Source of the DNA: Halesus radiatus
Taxonomy: Eukaryota > Arthropoda > Insecta > Trichoptera > Limnephilidae
Direction of reading: 5' to 3'
NCBI GenBank assembly: GCA_022606495.2
Contig: JAHDVE020001383.1
Location: forward strand, 62,001 to 126,000
DNA length: 64,000 bases
In this document: positions 9,795 to 21,796 of the stretch, one piece after another
Position numbering within the stretch: the stretch's first letter is position 1
Layout of the letters: each line of letters begins with the position of its first letter
Translations under genes and position numbers: made by a program
The notes under the pieces: model-generated
What the model saw: only the letters and a program-made list of their open reading frames with translations
Database searches by the model: none
Told to the model about the DNA's origin: nothing

Positions 9795-11749
9795 ATGAAA
9801 AAAATGGATCAAAGAATATGTATTAAATTTTGCGTTAAAAATGGAATAAAGTGATCCAACGCACTTAAAATGTTGACTGTGGCATTTGGCGAGTCTACTT
9901 TATCTCAAAAAAGTGTTTATAAGTGGTGTTATAAAAAGGAGGAAAAGGGATGGGAATGGGGAAGGTTAGGTTGGAAGAAAGCCCCTAAGTTGGAAAGCCA
10001 GTGTTATAAAAAGAAGGTGAGGGAGAGGAGGAAGGTAAGGTTACAAGGGGAAGTTATGGGAGACAATTACATCGGCAGGACTTACCCTGGAGATGGCCTT
10101 TTAGATGTGAAGTCTGCTCCGGACATTAGCTTAGCTCAGATCGGCAGGGGAATTAGCTTCTCATCGTTCAGGGTCGTGGATCAATCGCAATCTTATAATT
10201 GGGTTGAAGGCGTCTCTAATTCTACGTTAAATGAGTACAGTGAAGTGCTTTCATACTCAGAGTTTATTGTAAGGTCAGACAAACATTGTAGGTTAAGAAC
10301 AATCGAGTAGTTAGTAAAAAGGTCCTATTCTAGACATGATTCTATCGTAAAAATTTTCTCTTTCTGATTCAAATCTCTACCGGGTAATGCAAATGTAACA
10401 AGGGCTTGAACAACACATTAGAGGAAGAAGCAAAATCAGCTTACATGGGATGATCTGGCCGGGCGGCAGGAGTTTGTTGGCAATGACGCCATGGCTGGAC
10501 ATCTCTGCACTGAATTTAATTGGTAAGGCACCATGTTGAGTGCTTTGGCAGCAAGTGGCACGTCTAGCTTCGGGTTTCAATCCGAATGCATAGTACTTGG
10601 CCGTAAAAAACTAGTAACACAAAATGGCCGCCTCTTTTCAGAGACGCAGTTGACTCCTTGAGCTCCAGGCGGGAAGTGCGTTTCAAGGGCAGCGAGAATC
10701 GGCCACTAAGCTGCCGAGGCGCTAGCGTCGTTTGCTCCTGCTTTGTTAATTTATGAACTGATTGGTTTAATTTGGGCGCTAGAATTGCCTGATTGGTTAA
10801 TTATGGAGGGAAATGATGCGATTGCTTGCACAGGTTATTTGTTAAGACGAGTAGCTAGAACTCATCTCAGGGCCATCCTTTCGTTACATAACAGTGGTAC
10901 AAGCGCCTTACAGAAGGCCGAGAAGATGTTAATGACGATGAGCGTCCTGGAGTTGCAACCACGTCAACAAACGAAGAAAACATCGAAACAGTGAAGAAAA
11001 TGGTTTTGGAAAATCGTCGAATCACTATTAGGGAAGTTGTACAGGATGTTGGCATATCGATCGGCTCATGCCATGCAATTTTCTCGGATGTTTTGGGCAT
11101 GAAACGTGTGGCAGCGAAGTTTGTTCCGAAATTGCTAAATTTTGAGCAAAAGCAACGTCGCATTAGTATCGCTCAGGAGTTGTTGAATGACGTCAGCGAC
11201 GATCCAGATTTGCTCAAAAGGGTCATAACTGGTGATGAAACGTGGGTATATGGTTATGACGTCGAAACCAAGGCCCAATCATCCCAATGGAAACGGCCAG
11301 AAGAGCCAAGACCGAAAAAAGCACGCCAAGTTCGATCAAATGTGAACAAGTCGTACGGTTAATAAGAAATACTAGCAATACAGCTCAAACGATCGGAATT
11401 GTGGAAAAACAAATAATGGATTTTGCATCACGATAATGCACCAGCTCACACATCAATGCTTGTTCGTGATTATTTGGTCAAAAACAACACCGTAATCATG
11501 CCTCAACAACCGTATTCACCAGATTTGGCTCCCTGCGACTTTTTTCTATTCCGGAAACTGAAGAGACCAATGAAAGGAAAGCGTTTTGCCACAATTGATG
11601 AGATAAAGTCAGAATCGAAGAACGAGCTGATGGCCATACCGAAAAGCGCATTCCAGAAGTGCTTCAAGGATTGGAAGAAGCGCTGGCATAAGTGCAATAT
11701 ATCTGAGTGGGGTTACTTTGAAGGGGAGAAAATGGATATTGATGAATAA
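9795..11749 (+). pseudogene. mariner transposase (DD34D), disrupted
   Basis: The N-terminus (9795-9935) starts MKKMDQRICIKFCVKNGIK, followed by an in-frame TGA where the family usually has Cys, then a helix-turn-helix-like region ending SVYKWCYK. Coding resumes at about 10907 with LTEGREDVNDDERPG and continues through NRRITIREV and the catalytic GDETWVYGYD. After RSNV (about 11340) about 25 residues are deleted and the frame shifts; SRTVNKKY can still be read before a stop, and a second deletion follows. The C-terminal part (from about 11395) holds HHDNAPAH and YSPDLAPCDFFLF. The second and third catalytic Asp are separated by 34 residues, the mariner DD34D signature. The end, YFEGEKMDIDE, is typical. 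It is inactive as it stands. Confidence 0.93.
9936..10906. other. Nested insertion of about 970 bp inside the mariner, origin unknown
   Basis: It interrupts the transposase between ...KWCYK and LTEGRED. The left part is G/A-rich with two related segments starting GTGTTATAAAAAG (9927 and 10003). The first lies at the transposase boundary, so the left edge is slightly ambiguous. The middle and right parts are GC-richer, including AAAATGGCCGCCTCTTTTC at about 10620. No inverted ends, poly-A tail or clear target duplication was seen. A 146-codon frame starting at 9870 is a chimera of transposase and insertion. It could be a retroposed or captured host segment. Confidence 0.6.
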
Positions 11750-11989
11750 ATAAATACTTTTCGAAAAAATTCGAAATTCACCTTTTCTTTTGAACACACC
11801 TCGTACGTAATCATATTTACATAGCAAGTATGATAATTTAAAACAATAATAAATAAAATACTTCTCATCCGTATTAGATATTTACTAAACTTTTAATTAA
11901 AAAAATACATATCATTCAGTTTGGATGGGTATTTTGGCATCAAAACCAAAATTAAGTTATGTATGAAACAGGTAGCGCAGCCGTTCCTC

Positions 11990-12842
11990 TATAAATAACA
12001 TCAACAATTAAATTACACATGATATTCCTATCATAATTACTTATTAATATTTCATCTCAAGTACCTACGCTTGCATAATATCAAATACAAAGAGAATTTC
12101 TTCTTTCCTTTAATTTCCAATAACTCGATTCTAGATATTCAAGTTTCTACCTGCAATATTTGTGTCTGACATAATACAATATCTTATTTTTACGGATGGC
12201 GTTCGGCAGGCAGGAACTTTACTCTCAAGGACTGTTCGCGTATCTCTTTATCGAATGCGCCGTTTATTTGGCCTTATCGTCCAGCGTCCGCAGAATGCAT
12301 TGTGTCTCAGTTCGGTTTAGAATGCCGGATCTACTTTATACACGCATTGTTCCCTGTAATCTCGATGGAGATCTGCGGACATTCTTGACTTTCCCACATG
12401 TGAGTCGGCCTCTCAAAGAATGTTCTCACATTCACCGAGCATTCTATCTATTGGTCAATCGACTGAGGCGGAACCCTCATTCGTCTACACGTCCCCTGTC
12501 CACTGTATCCACTGTCTACTCTCTACTGTCCAACTTCTACTGTCCAGCGTCCAAGATATTTCCCGCAAAATAAGCCCGAGCAAGTATCAGAACCAAATAA
12601 AAGTGAGAAATATATGTGTTGTTCTTTCATTATTTTACGACACAAAGCGCTTAGGTATTCATCAAAGTAGGATTGATACTCAAGGTCGCTTTACATAGGT
12701 ATGTGACTACTTTGTAGTTCACTATAATATTTGGTTTCCCTTATGCCATAGAAAGTTTCCATAACTACAGTTTCAATACAAATCTTTCATCTTTCACATA
12801 CTTTTTAAATTCCTCTATAAAATGTGTTGCTTGTGTAATGAA
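11990..12842. other. No recognised gene; CTGTCC-rich patch at 12495-12555
   Basis: Frames of 92-125 codons at 12196-12698 overlap in different frames and lack known motifs. A patch of repeated CTGTCCA/CTACTGTCC-like words lies at 12495-12555. I do not call a gene. Confidence 0.4.
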
Positions 12843-12903
12843 GGAGGATTGAACCCGCAACGCCTGGATGGTAAGTTCACATTGGTCCACTCGGCTACTA
12901 ACC
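12843..12903 (-). repeat. tRNA-derived SINE head
   Basis: On the minus strand the order is TAGCCGAGTGG (A-box-like), about 30 bases, then GCGGGTTCAATCC (B-box-like). Spacing and words fit a RNA polymerase III promoter derived from a Leu/Ser-type tRNA. No tRNA cloverleaf is preserved around them, so a SINE is more likely than a tRNA gene. Confidence 0.6.
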
Positions 12904-13039
12904 GAATATATTAAATTATTGCAATATACTCTCTAAGGTCTTTTTAGGCAGTATCTGCGGCACTTTCAGAACATAATATTTTATTTATTTATTGTAAGTA
13001 ATAAAGACCTGCAGTCTATTTTAAAAAAATGGCGTTCTG

Positions 13040-13985
13040 ACTTAAATACCTGTATGTTTATTTATTTTTTTAAAGCTCGTCTTTTAGTTATAATTTTTTT
13101 TAAAGATTGAATTTTTCAGCACTCCAAAACGCATAACTTCTATGGCTTGTTGGGTGTGACGTCACTTGGCCGTCAAATTTGCCGTTAGATAGATTCACTG
13201 TTGGATTTGGTATGCAAAATTATAAAATATTTTATTATAAAAATTTTACCGCTTTTTTTGGTTGAAGGAGACATTGTAAATTGTCAGAATCTTATCACTA
13301 TTATTCTTTCAGTATTGGTACCAAAGTGTAAAAATACAACCATTCATACACTCGATTGATTTTGTCGGTGTTTCTAATATCCCGAACCTCATTTCTGAGG
13401 TTATGTTTTCAGATATCAAAACAAGAATTAACTTTACCTTACATACATATATAATCTATTCATAGTAAACCATAACTAAATATAAAAAATAAATTTATGT
13501 AGGTACCTATTTAGAAACTTTAACTGCAAGAATAATAATAATATTAATAAAAACATTATCATAATTTCGGTATTGACAATATTTGTTTTCCATGAATATG
13601 TGTTATTTCTTTTATTAATAATAGATTTTATATAGAAAAATAATTATAGAACCTTAAGTCACCCAAATTAAGTTAAAATTAATAAAAAAACTATTAAAAA
13701 CTGAAAAAGATACATATATTTAAATATAAAAAAAAAATTGAGGTACAGATATTTCCATTCAAATTCAAAACCAGAATACACCCGAACCTTTGCGTGATGT
13801 CAGATGTCGACAATGCAATGATACCAACCAAATAGGGCGTTTAGTTTTTTTGTTTGAGTGTAAATAATTTTTTAAAACATTTTATAAGTTTTAGGTATAA
13901 TTACACATGTAGGTATTATAAATTTATATATTCAGAATCGGCGCCAGAAGTCCATAATATTTTTCAACGGAGTTTTTATGTCGAT
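13040..13985. repeat. Dispersed repeat family, copy 2
   Basis: Co-linear with 1870-2960: it shares the CACTCCAAAACGC block, an AGTAAACCATAACTAAA block, the AAGTCACCCAAATTAAG block, a CAGAATACACCCG block and a final ATTCAGAATCGGCGCC block. Many small indels indicate age. Confidence 0.6.
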
Positions 13986-15084
13986 TTCAATTCCTTATAA
14001 TATAATTCAATCATTTTACTTACTGCAACACTTTCTTTAAGTCGATCATAAAAAAATTTCATTTCGATAGGTAGGCATTTCGAATGGATGGAAACCAAAA
14101 CGCCCAACAAATTTATTTTTTAGCACAGTTAATACAAGTTGGTTGAGATATATGAATTAGTTTTGCGCAGTGCAGGCTCCCCCAGGTAACTCACCAGAGG
14201 TTGAAGGTCCCGCCATAAATAAGGCGTAATAACGCCAAGCGCTTATCGTGGACTTAAAACTGACGGTGCGAAAGTCAAATTGTTATAAATTATCGGGTTA
14301 CCGCATAAAAGCCTTACAGATGGATAATTAAAGTAATTGTTTATGAGTTGGCCGGTTGTTTATCTGCTGCCTAGATTTACGAGCAAAAGTGGAATTCATT
14401 AGAAAAATACCGTGGTTACTGATTTACTGCAAAACTAACTACGTTTGTCATCTAGAACCATTTCTATGCTGTAGAATTATGGTTCTTATAACTTATAACC
14501 TTAAGAAACTTTTTAGAGGCTTTACTAGGTGAAACTGTTACTACTCGTCTTGGTGTACCACTCTAAATAATGTGTAATATCCTTCGCTTGGTTAATATAT
14601 TTCCCCTTATTTAAATTTTGTTGAATAAACGTGCGAGTAAAGTAAAAACTATGATTATTTCTTGTTGAAATATGACTTTTGGAACATTAAAATGAAAAAA
14701 TTTAAAACTCTATTTAGCACGTAAGCACATTATTATGCTTGCGTATTTGTCTTTACAAAAAAATATGGTGCACCAGGATAGATTCGTGTTTCGAGACATT
14801 TCCATAAAAAAATTGTGCTTAGCGGATAAGGTACAATGAACAGCTATGAAATATAATATAAACGGTTTGATGAGTCGTCAATAAAGATATTTATAAAACT
14901 GGGGTTATGATAGCCGACCACCAAAGAGGCTTCATTGTAAAGCCTATAGGAGGAAGAAGTGTTGACAGACTTCAACGTAGGTGACTGGCGTAAGCCAATT
15001 CCGCTTTTACAAATATTACACATAATGTAGGAAAATATCGAAGTTCAGTTAAAATTATATATAATTTTTTATATGAATATCGCA
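13986..15084. other. No recognised feature
   Basis: A moderately GC-richer patch at 14165-14290 stands out in AT-rich surroundings, but no reading frame, inverted ends or tandem structure was seen. Confidence 0.4.
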
Positions 15085-15330
15085 TAAGAGTCCCAACTCT
15101 TCCTAACCATCTGGAGTCAGTGATACTAAATATACTTTCCCAATTGGGGAATGTTGTGAGGATGAAGGTATTGGGGAGGGGAAGGAGAAGGGAAAGAGGA
15201 AGGTGGGGAAATACCTGGCTATTCAGATCTGGTCACCAAATAAGTCTAAAAGCCATTTCAACCAACGTTTCAATTCTGAATGGTGGTCTTTCACCAGGGC
15301 GATATTGAGAGTATCTTCCACTCTGGAACG
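15085..15330 (+). repeat. SINE-like dispersed repeat, long copy
   Basis: The longest copy of the family seen at 7768. It begins with CCCAACTCTTCCTAACC, continues with TTGGGGAATGTTGTGAGG, a GGGGAAATACCTGGC block, CAGATCTGGTCACCAAA and AAGCCATTTCAA, and ends with a TGAATGGTGGTCTTTCACC tail. A 62-codon frame inside it is incidental. Confidence 0.65.
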
Positions 15331-15404
15331 TGCGCAAATATACTATATATTTAAATAAATTAATTGGGAAACAGCACAAATTAATTAAATAAAATTTACT
15401 TTCG

Positions 15405-15475
15405 AACGTAGGGATTTGAACCCGCGACCTTCGGATTCGTAGTCGAGAGCCTCACCCCTCGACCATGGAGGCCGA
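15405..15475 (-). repeat. tRNA-derived SINE head
   Basis: Minus-strand A-box-like TGGTCGAGGGGTGAGG and B-box-like GCGGGTTCAAATCCC are spaced as in a tRNA promoter. The A-box half recurs at 342-370, showing that this is a repeat family rather than a unique tRNA gene. Confidence 0.6.
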
Positions 15476-18400
15476 GGTTGGTTACTATATTATAACCAAG
15501 ATTGTTGTTGATTTGGTTCAAAGAAAAGTTCATTGATAAATGTAGGTACCTAAATTTTTGTATTTACAGAAGTTGAAATACTGTGTTACTGTGAAAATAC
15601 AGATAGATATTTATACCTATATTGTGAAAAATACGAAACGAAATTCAGATACATGAATTTGAACAATTTTCTGATACATTTTCCGCTTAGAGGCTTTTTA
15701 ATGTACATGTATGAAGGTGGAAAGCAGTTTTCAACGGAGATACTTCCTAGAGTTTACGAAGACCCTACAAGGGTTGTTGTGCCAATCTTGATGTTTGAAA
15801 TACAAATGGTATTTCCATTAGTATCAGAGTCTAGCACAAGACAGTGCTCAGTGGGGTGAAGAGTATTCCAATAAAACGTGCAAATAAAAAGGCAGAGGTT
15901 ACCCCAAGTCCGGTAGGGCTGCCGGAGAGTTATGGGGCAGCGCCCGCTCGACCTCAGAGGTTTGATCCGACAGAATAATACGTATTATAAATTCATCACA
16001 TGATTGGCTGCGGGATATTAGCCGTAATGGTGGCGCATTTCTTCCGAATCCGGGACACAGCTTTCCGTGTTCGGCCGCGGAGGATAATTGGACGAAGATG
16101 GATGTTAACAAGGGAATAAAAGCGGACGGACATTGTTCCTGGCTGCACTGTGGTCCGCCATTACCTATTACATTCGTATTATTACACTTCTCGATAAAAA
16201 CTTTAAACGTAATTCGCCTTTTTTCCCGTTTGTCGGTACCATGGATAATTTTAAATGTGCTCCAATTTACGGTTGATTAACATAATGTTAGCTTATTCTC
16301 AGAACATAAAGGGCCTTAAAAATTATTCACTTTTGGTCTTAAACGGCATCTTTTCAATTTGGCCGCCGTTCGTCATTATCATTAGTCATTAGGGAGTTCA
16401 TTATTTTTATTTTTTGTTATTTTGTTTTGCTGTTACCTGTATACAGGAGGTGATGGGAAGAATATTAAATCTCGTCTGTTATCTTCTCTCTCTCTCCCCA
16501 TTTCATATCATTAATATCTATTTTTATTCTGTTATCGCACAGTGACTTAGCAATAAATACCACCCCAAAGTCAAGCCGTATACACGTACATTTTTATTAT
16601 TTTATTTTTTACAAATAAATAGGTATAAAATAATACTACATATTTAACACAGCGTAGAGAACATATTAAGAAATTATGTAATTATTCCTCACCATCAATA
16701 AACAAGGTTCTTGTGTCTAATGAGGGAATTCCGCTGAAATAATAAAATAATATTCAGTTTTTACCGGAGAGCAGAGAAAATACAGGGCAGTTGTGTGAAA
16801 TTAGTTACATATAGTAATAAATATTGATAATTAAAGAAAACACAAGACGCAAAATTAATTATATTATTTCATGAAAGAATATAAAAAATATTCGCCGTGA
16901 ATTTACAGTGTTATATTAACATCGTAAACGTTATCTTTTATCAAGTATAAGGTATGAATATTCTACTCAAATGTATATTATGAAATAATTCTCAAATGAA
17001 ATGAACTTCTCTTTACCACTTTTAACAAAATATCTTTATTTATGATTGAATTTTATATTTGTCAATCCACTCATTTTAAAACTATTTCCACCGTAGAACT
17101 GGTTTGCATATTAATTGGGGTGATAGCAAAATGGTTGGTTTTATCTCATAAATAAGTAAAACAAAGCATTCCCCAAGTTAAGGGAGGTAGCTAGTTAATT
17201 ACTTATTAGCATTAACCTATTTTTATTATTATGTACTTATTAGTATTTACTTATCAATATTTACTTAATATTTAATGTGTATTATTCCATGCTTATTACT
17301 ATTTACTGATCATTATTAACTTACTATTATTATTCAATTATTATTATCTGATCTTTATTATTTATTTTACTATCTACCTTATTAATATTTAATAAAAAAA
17401 AATTCGTGTATTATTGTTTGCTTATCGAAATTTACGGATTATTATTAAATTGTGTTGCCGCTCATCTCAACACAGGATTGTCCTAGTGAGATGGGTGGCT
17501 AATGTTTTTGTTTTCATAATTAAATTTAAGAATAAATAAAAAAATAAAATAAAATAAATTAATATGCACTGACACAAATCAGAATCTTAGTAAAGTTCAC
17601 CAATAGATCTATTATATAGAATGTTCCCGACTAGCTCACCTCAGGGTAGATGGATGTATATAAAAAAAACGATACATCCATTTATTAATCGTGTTGTCAG
17701 TTCGTTGATGGATGATTTTCGAAATTACCGCTTAGTTAATATTAATAAAAACAAATACATATAGATAGAAACAGGAATAGGGAATTCAAAATAAAAACAA
17801 CTCTATTTTGATATTTAAAAATACCTGGCAGTCAGATCTATATTTTTATAGCTGATTCTAATGGCTTTAGGAAAAGCTTTAACCTTTCTGTGGACGCCTT
17901 CAGATTATTAAAGGATATAATGAAATTGAGTGATTTTAAATGATTTCTGTTTTATCAAAAAGCAAAAGGGAAATAAATAAGTAAGTAAATTGGGGAACGA
18001 TACCAGTTTTCGGTCGCAGAATCGGGTGACAGGATGGCTCGGCTCTCCAAACTTGAATGTCCGCCCTGTCTTCCCCAAAGCTCCCCTTCAGTCGCTTTCC
18101 CCCCTCCCCTTCCCAAACCGAGCGGCTAGGAAATTATTATCATAGACAACTAATTCTGGTTCATGGTCAATTCCCGGTCGGTTTGTCAACCTTAGTTGTT
18201 AGGGACTTGCTTCATAACAGCATATAATATACAAAGTTAAAGAGATTAGCGCTACTGGCGGACGTCTCATTCTCACAAAAAAAATATTTGAATGTATTGT
18301 CTTCGCGGTAAAGGCGGCCTGAAGGTTCGTTACCCCACCTCTCTAATACCTCTGTAATTGATAATCGAGATCAAATAATTAATGGATAACAGTTTGCATT

Positions 18401-20650
18401 GAGATCGTGTGTGAAAATATTATTGCAAATCTCTTCTTGATTTCTCCGTCTTTAATCAACCGTCTACTGCCACACAACGCCGTAACTTACAATCACTGAT
18501 TTAATTGATGAATATACATGATTTAATATAATGTTACTGTAAAAGCCTGAAAAATGGTAAATTGTACGATTTAGCAGAATATTGTGTAAAGTTACCATAG
18601 TGAGGTGGTAAAAGTCTGAAGAAAGCTTGAAAAAGCTTTAATTTTGAACTTTTGTAAGTCATATCTAAAAACAACGTAAATGCTAGAATTTTCCATGTAA
18701 AATCAAAATTAACCAATTTTCAGGATTTTACAGCAACTTAATATTGTACCCGTTCTAGCAAATAGAAAAATAGGGATTCGAGGCGATATTGAGAATTCTC
18801 CTTCTCAGTATCTTCCTGGTGATAGACCATCATTTAGAGTTGAAACGGCATTAACCATGCGTAGTGACAGGATCTACATGTCATATTCAAATGCTGAATC
18901 TGTTCTATACATTTAAATATACATGTGTGCACAACACGCTTCAAGTGGTGACTGGTTTGTGTTAGTGTCTAAAAAGTAGGGTTTTTCGTCAATGCCAGCA
19001 AATGTAGCAACCAGTGACATCTGTTGGTACATCTATTAATAAGATCAAATTTACCAACGAAATAATGATAATATTACGTTAGCTTTCTTTCAAAATATTG
19101 TCTGTGTTTATTTAGTGGAAAACATGTGTAAATTTGAATTTTAAATTGGCTTAACAAATAAAGCGGTTATTTGGATATTTGATCTGCCTTAGGTTAACCT
19201 AACCAACAGACTATAATATCCAGCAGCTTAGCCACTCTTAGCGAAAACTTGCACGAAGGGTGTTTGGGGAAATTAAGAAAAATATGAATTAAATCGCTGT
19301 TTTTCCTACTGCTCACCCTGATTACAAACTCTGTGCACGCCGCTGTTTGTAATAGTGCGGTATTTACATAAACAATAAAAATACTGGAATTTTCTAATTT
19401 TAAAGCTTTTACAGTAACAAATATTAGTATATTATAAATATATGTAGGTATAATTTTATATGTTATCTTTAATTTTATATATTATGTTTTAGCATTCCGC
19501 CTTTCGATTTTCCCATTGCAGAGATAATCACCGCAGTTTAGTGCCCGCGTCAAAATGACTGGAATTGTCACTTTCAATTTGCTGCCTGCGCTAACGTAAA
19601 CTAATTGCAGGCAATAATTCAAGACGATTTTTCTGTCGCGGAATTGCAGTCACATAACGAGTATTGAGGATCTCCGGCAGTCGGCTGTCCCTCAATATAC
19701 CGACATCGCAAGAAACTAACTTACAGATAATTATTGCATTTTTATCTCGATTCTGTTAGAAGTAACTCATTTGGGGCCGGTATTTCAGTTGCTTTTTAAG
19801 CTCGGCTTAAGAGATATTTACGTTCGCCAAGTTGCTATCGGGTAGGAATCATGACAACCCAATCAGACTCGTAACATTTCTAAGTATACTGAAGAATCAA
19901 GTCGAGTATATAAACCTGTATTTTGGTTATACGATTTTATGGTTAGGTCATTTATTTTCGTTATATTTCTTTTCCTGTATACTGATTTTTAATTAATATT
20001 ATTTTTATTGTTTTACTACCCGGCTTCGTCCTGAACGAAAAAGACGAAACAAACACATTTATGGCATCAAGTCATATTTTTTGACAGAATAATGATTCTG
20101 GAAAAGCTCCATAGCTAACAATGGAAACCTCGCTGCAGCCCGAAAAAAGTTGTACTTGCTCAGAATTCCGGAAAAAGCTATGCGCTTTGTTCGAGAGTTT
20201 TAAATGACAAATCTTTTCATTTTTAAACATTATTTACTGGAACAACCAGAGATAAACAAAATATCAAATGATCCAAATACAATGTTTATAATAAAAAAAA
20301 TATGTATTCCCCTCTCCTTATATTTTCGTAAAATATAATTCCTTAAAATAATTCAGGGATTTATTTACCAATAAGTACCTCACAGAATTAAAATATTAAT
20401 TATTACAATAGATTTCTAGGAAGTAAATCGGATTTTACCGAAAATATTAATAAATCATTTCAAACACCATAAAAAACGTGTAGGGGTAAATAAAATCATA
20501 TAAAAAAGTCCTCTCAATGTGGCCTAACCACAGTTGGAAAATGGTTTTGAACGCCGAAAAATACGAGTATGTTACTACAGTGAAAACTTAAAATACTCAC
20601 AGAACTTAAAAATGAAATTATTATATTTGATTTACTTTATTTTATTTTTT
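15476..20650. other. Long stretch without recognised genes; scattered repeat fragments
   Basis: Small fragments only. A piece of the CTGGC...CAGATCT SINE-like family lies at about 17815-17880, and an inverse tail of the same family (ACCATCATTTAGAGTTG) at about 18775-18860. A TTATTA/ACTTATTAGTATTT-type low-complexity region spans about 17190-17470, and a CCCGGCTTCGTCC-containing repeat fragment starts near 20015. Frames are short and unconvincing. Confidence 0.45.
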
Positions 20651-20654
20651 AAAT

Positions 20655-21100
20655 GGAGATCTTTGAATTAAACACAATAACAATGAACAGACAAATATTA
20701 TTCTCTTTATAGAGTGATACGTATTAAAATTCTGAGAAGTTCTTCTCAATATAAATGTTTACCCCATTTTATGAATCACAACTATTCGTTTACTGATGGT
20801 ACAATTTTTTTTATTAACTCACGGAGAAGTATAGTAATTATCAAATAATTAAATTTCATGTCTTTAATTAAAAAAAAATAAACAAAGCGGAGATCTACGA
20901 ATTAAACACAATAACAATGAACATACAAATATTATTCTCTTTATAGAGTAATACGTATTAAAAATCTGAGAAGTTCTTCTCAATATAAATTTTTACCCCA
21001 TTTTAATCGCTTACTGATAGTACATTTTTTTTATTAACTCATGGAGAAGTAAGGTGATTATCAAATTAAATTTCATGTCTTTAATTTAAAATATTCAAAA
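20655..21100. repeat. 234-bp tandem duplication
   Basis: Two head-to-tail units start at GGAGATCTTTGAATTAAACA (20655) and GGAGATCTACGAATTAAACA (20889). They share the CAATAACAATGAAC block, CTGAGAAGTTCTTCTC and a TTTCATGTCTTTAATT end. Differences are few. A related word, GGAGTCCTACGAATTAAA, occurs alone near 61727. Confidence 0.85.
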
Positions 21101-21530
21101 TTCACCGTAATAACAAATTACAGTGAATTCTTTTCGACTGTGAAATTACCAATCAAAGACGTGTTATTCGTGTCTTATCGACTGTACATCTTTTCACTGC
21201 GCATTATTTTTTTTTCGTTTCTATGAAAGCTTCTATATAATGTTGTAGAACGATGCATCCACATCCTGTGTGTTTCAGAAATTATTTGTAAAATTGTCAA
21301 GATCAGTTTAAGTACTCGATAAAAAAAATGCTGTTAATTTCTTAGCATTTCGGAGAATATTTAAAACGTCGGAACACAATGGCTGCAGGTGAATACTGCA
21401 AATAAATAATAAAAATTATTATTACACATTCGTTAAATAACTTGAATGCGTATTTTTATTTTGCATCAATTCTATCAGTGATACGTATATAATAAGTGAG
21501 ATAACCCCATTTTTCCAATGATAGCTTATA

Positions 21531-21796
21531 CAAGGTATCCGGGAGTAAAGTGCAGTAACTTCAGGAGGAGATTCTACATGTAAAAGTAATAAAAGGAATA
21601 TCGTTTTACGAAATTTTAACGTTATAAGGTATTTTTCACGTAAAAATATATAATTGTTTGCACGGAGAAAAAAAAACTTTTCTAATGGAAATAATAATGG
21701 AATTTCGAAAACAGTTATACATATATATATAAATATTTTTTACTGTGATGTATAATCACCTCCCGAAGTTACTGCATTTTACCCCCGGACATCCTC
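21531..21796. mobile_element. MITE with inverted ends and TA flanks
   Basis: The left end is CAAGGTATCCGGGAGTAAAG followed by TGCAGTAACTTCAGGAGG. The right end, reverse-complemented, is GAGGATGTCCGGGGGTAAAA followed by TGCAGTAACTTCGGGAGG. The roughly 40-bp inverted ends are flanked by TA on each side (21529-21530, 21797-21798), as in Tc1/mariner-type MITEs. At 266 bp there is no room for a protein. Confidence 0.8.

Larger units (their letters stand above)
9600..11803 (+). mobile_element. mariner transposon, degenerate, carrying a nested insertion
   Basis: Inverted termini share GGTGTGTTCAAAAGAAAAGG followed by TGAATTT at both ends. TA flanks at 9598-9599 and 11804-11805 fit mariner target choice. 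The homologous empty site inside the intact TTAA element at 39096-39097 supports a single TA target. Between the ends lie pieces of a mariner transposase and a foreign stretch of about 1 kb. The element cannot move on its own because its transposase is interrupted by stops, frameshifts, deletions and the insertion. Confidence 0.9.
9168..11989. mobile_element. TTAA-flanked inverted-repeat element, copy 1 (split by mariner)
   Basis: The left half (9168-9599) begins GAGGAACGGCTGCGCGGCC after TTAA at 9164-9167. The right half (11804-11989) ends with the inverse, GCGCAGCCGTTCCTC. The inverted termini extend about 55 bp, through GTTTCATAC and a TTGGATTTGAGGCC-like block. A mariner separates the halves. 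The right-hand target is TATAA rather than TTAA, so one flank has mutated. Copies at 31480, 38693 and 44059, and a right-end fragment ending at 46669, define the family. No protein is encoded. Confidence 0.8.

Noticed and set aside
9870..10310. 146-codon frame as an independent gene
   Set aside because: Its first ~22 codons are mariner transposase and the rest is the nested insertion.
12196..12698. 125- and 92-codon frames as exons
   Set aside because: Different frames overlap through a low-complexity CTGTCC-rich patch; no recognisable protein.
12843..12903. A/B boxes as true tRNA genes (also 15405, 26990, 48935, 59155)
   Set aside because: Acceptor and anticodon stems do not form, and several heads recur with SINE bodies.
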